Assembly (NCBI RefSeq): GCF_041228105.1
Contig: NZ_CP166097.1
Coordinates: forward strand, 2,790,001-2,854,000
DNA: 64,000 nt
Origin: Pectobacterium aroidearum
GTDB taxonomy: Bacteria > Pseudomonadota > Gammaproteobacteria > Enterobacterales > Enterobacteriaceae
Direction: 5' to 3'
The notes beneath the pieces were generated by a model, which had not been told where the DNA came from, did not search any database, and was given only the letters and a program-made list of their open reading frames with translations. Of this stretch, positions 63,019 through 64,000 are shown piece by piece. Each line of letters begins with the position of its first letter. The first letter of the stretch is position 1. The translations under genes were made by a program, and so were the position numbers.

Positions 63019-63747
63019 ATGAAATTTAAATTACTAGCTCTGGCTGTTACGTCATTAATTAGTGTGAATGCAATGGCTGTGACAATTGATTACCGTCATG
63101 AAATGCAAGACACTGTCAAAAACGACCATAAAGATCGTCTTTCAATGTCTCACCGTTTTGCTAATGGTTTTGGTTTATCTGCTGAAGCGAAATGGAAACA
63201 ATCTGGTTCAGACAACACTCCGAATAAACCATTTAATGAACCTGTCAGCAACGGTACTGAAGTCGTTGCCAGCTATGTGTACAACTTCAATAAAACTTTC
63301 TCTCTGGAACCAGGTTTCTCTTTAGATTCAAGCTCTGACTCTAACAACTATCGCCCTTATCTGCGCGGTAAAATTAACATCACAGACGATCTTTCAACTT
63401 CTCTCCGTTATCGTCCTTACTACTTAAGAAAAAATGCAAATACAACTAAAACAGGACCAGCCAATTATACCAAAGAAACTGGTTACAACCTGACCGCAGT
63501 TGTTAGCTATAAATTCCTGAAAGATTACCAGATTGATTATGAATTAGATTACAAAAAAGCCAACAAAGCAGGGCCGAGTGGTTTTCAAGCAGACAAAGAA
63601 AACTGGAAGATCGAGCACGATGTTAAATTGGCTTATAAGTTAGACAAAAACTGGAAACCTTATATGGCCATCGGTAACGTTGTCGGTGATAAAAACACTG
63701 ACGAGCGTCAAACTCGTTACCGTGTTGGTGTGCAATACAGCTTCTAA
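63019..63747 (+). CDS. kdgM: Oligogalacturonide-specific porin KdgM
   Basis: 242 residues. Small monomeric 12-stranded outer-membrane barrel for acidic oligogalacturonides. Signal peptide MKFKLLALAVTSLISVNAMA (cleaved at residue 20 before VTIDYRHE). Alternating strands rich in Tyr and Lys follow, with many basic residues (RPYYLRKNANTTK) that would line the pore, and the terminal RYRVGVQYSF ends in the Phe needed for barrel assembly. AGGGA precedes the ATG. Confidence 0.96.
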   Translation: MKFKLLALAVTSLISVNAMAVTIDYRHEMQDTVKNDHKDRLSMSHRFANGFGLSAEAKWKQSGSDNTPNKPFNEPVSNGTEVVASYVYNFNKTFSLEPGFSLDSSSDSNNYRPYLRGKINITDDLSTSLRYRPYYLRKNANTTKTGPANYTKETGYNLTAVVSYKFLKDYQIDYELDYKKANKAGPSGFQADKENWKIEHDVKLAYKLDKNWKPYMAIGNVVGDKNTDERQTRYRVGVQYSF

Positions 63748-64000
63748 TAACGGCCTTATTATTTAAATAAGCGTTATGAGTTGGCAAAGGGATGTTAGTG
63801 TTAATTGATTCACTCGGTTTTATTTTTATCATTAACATCTCTTTATTATGTCCGTAGTAGGTTTAGCAAGTTAGTTACGTTTCGTTGTTACATGTGGTGT
63901 CGTTAAATACGATTTAGCTGCATGCGTTTTAGCTGTTGGAATTGCTGTGTCTGATTTACCCTCTTCGTGTATGAATGTTATTTCTTTATTAAAATTTGCG
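63748..64000. other. Intergenic DNA at the window end
   Basis: No gene is visible. AT-rich, with an imperfect inverted repeat (CGGTTTTATTTTTATC region) near 63818 that may end the kdgM transcript. In related genomes paeX follows kdgM, but it would start beyond the window. Confidence 0.4.

Overview
The window is a chromosomal segment of a soft-rot enterobacterium, most likely Pectobacterium. Two observations support this. The backbone follows Escherichia coli gene order (dsbB, ycgN, ycgM, ycgL, minCDE, rnd, fadD, yeaY, tsaB, yoaA, yoaB, yoaH, pabB, nudL, sdaA, then yoaE, manXYZ, yobD, mntP, rlmA, cspC, yobF, then yniABC). It is combined with a complete pectin-catabolism block (kdgF, kduI, kduD, pelW, togMNAB, kdgM). 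No rRNA, tRNA, CRISPR array, phage or transposase gene was seen.

Region 1 (1-17400) is housekeeping: the end of dsbB, a possible HolE-like small protein, a lipoprotein, the Min division-site system, RNase D and acyl-CoA synthetase (both read from TTG starts), tRNA t6A protein TsaB, the helicase YoaA, aminodeoxychorismate synthase PabB, CoA pyrophosphatase and L-serine dehydratase. Intergenic palindromic repeats lie at 2734-2992 and 8925-9055, with shorter fragments at 5490 and 53361.

Region 2 (17364-38700) is an accessory island at the sdaA-yoaE junction, on the minus strand. It holds a 5042-residue CdiA/filamentous-haemagglutinin-type exoprotein whose C-terminal toxin is a barnase homologue with its catalytic Glu, Arg and His in place, followed directly by a barstar-type immunity gene. 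The CdiB exporter upstream is a relic: its N-terminal third is joined to its last beta strand by an internal deletion. Downstream of cdiA are the remains of five further toxin/immunity modules. All five immunity genes are open, while every toxin part is truncated, frameshifted or interrupted. Three modules carry a broken tail of a SymE-type toxin at their junction, and an intact symE-like gene lies among them. Similar strong hairpins, mostly built on an ATCCCGGC-type stem, punctuate the modules. A 795-bp stretch upstream of the VENN motif is present in both cdiA and the first orphan module, which would allow toxin exchange by homologous recombination.

Region 3 (38880-54110) returns to the backbone: a TerC/CBS/CorC membrane protein (YoaE), the mannose PTS, YobD, the manganese exporter MntP with its yybP-ykoY riboswitch leader, RlmA, CspC with YobF, a 31-residue membrane peptide, and a Fur-boxed sitABCD manganese/iron importer, then yniA, yniB and hxpB. 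Manganese import and export genes therefore sit within about 7 kb.

Region 4 (54168-64000) is the oligogalacturonate regulon. KdgM brings oligogalacturonides across the outer membrane, TogB/TogMN/TogA import them, PelW cleaves them in the cytoplasm, and KdgF, KduI and KduD convert the unsaturated uronates to 2-keto-3-deoxygluconate. KdgR-box-like sites precede kduI, pelW and kdgM.
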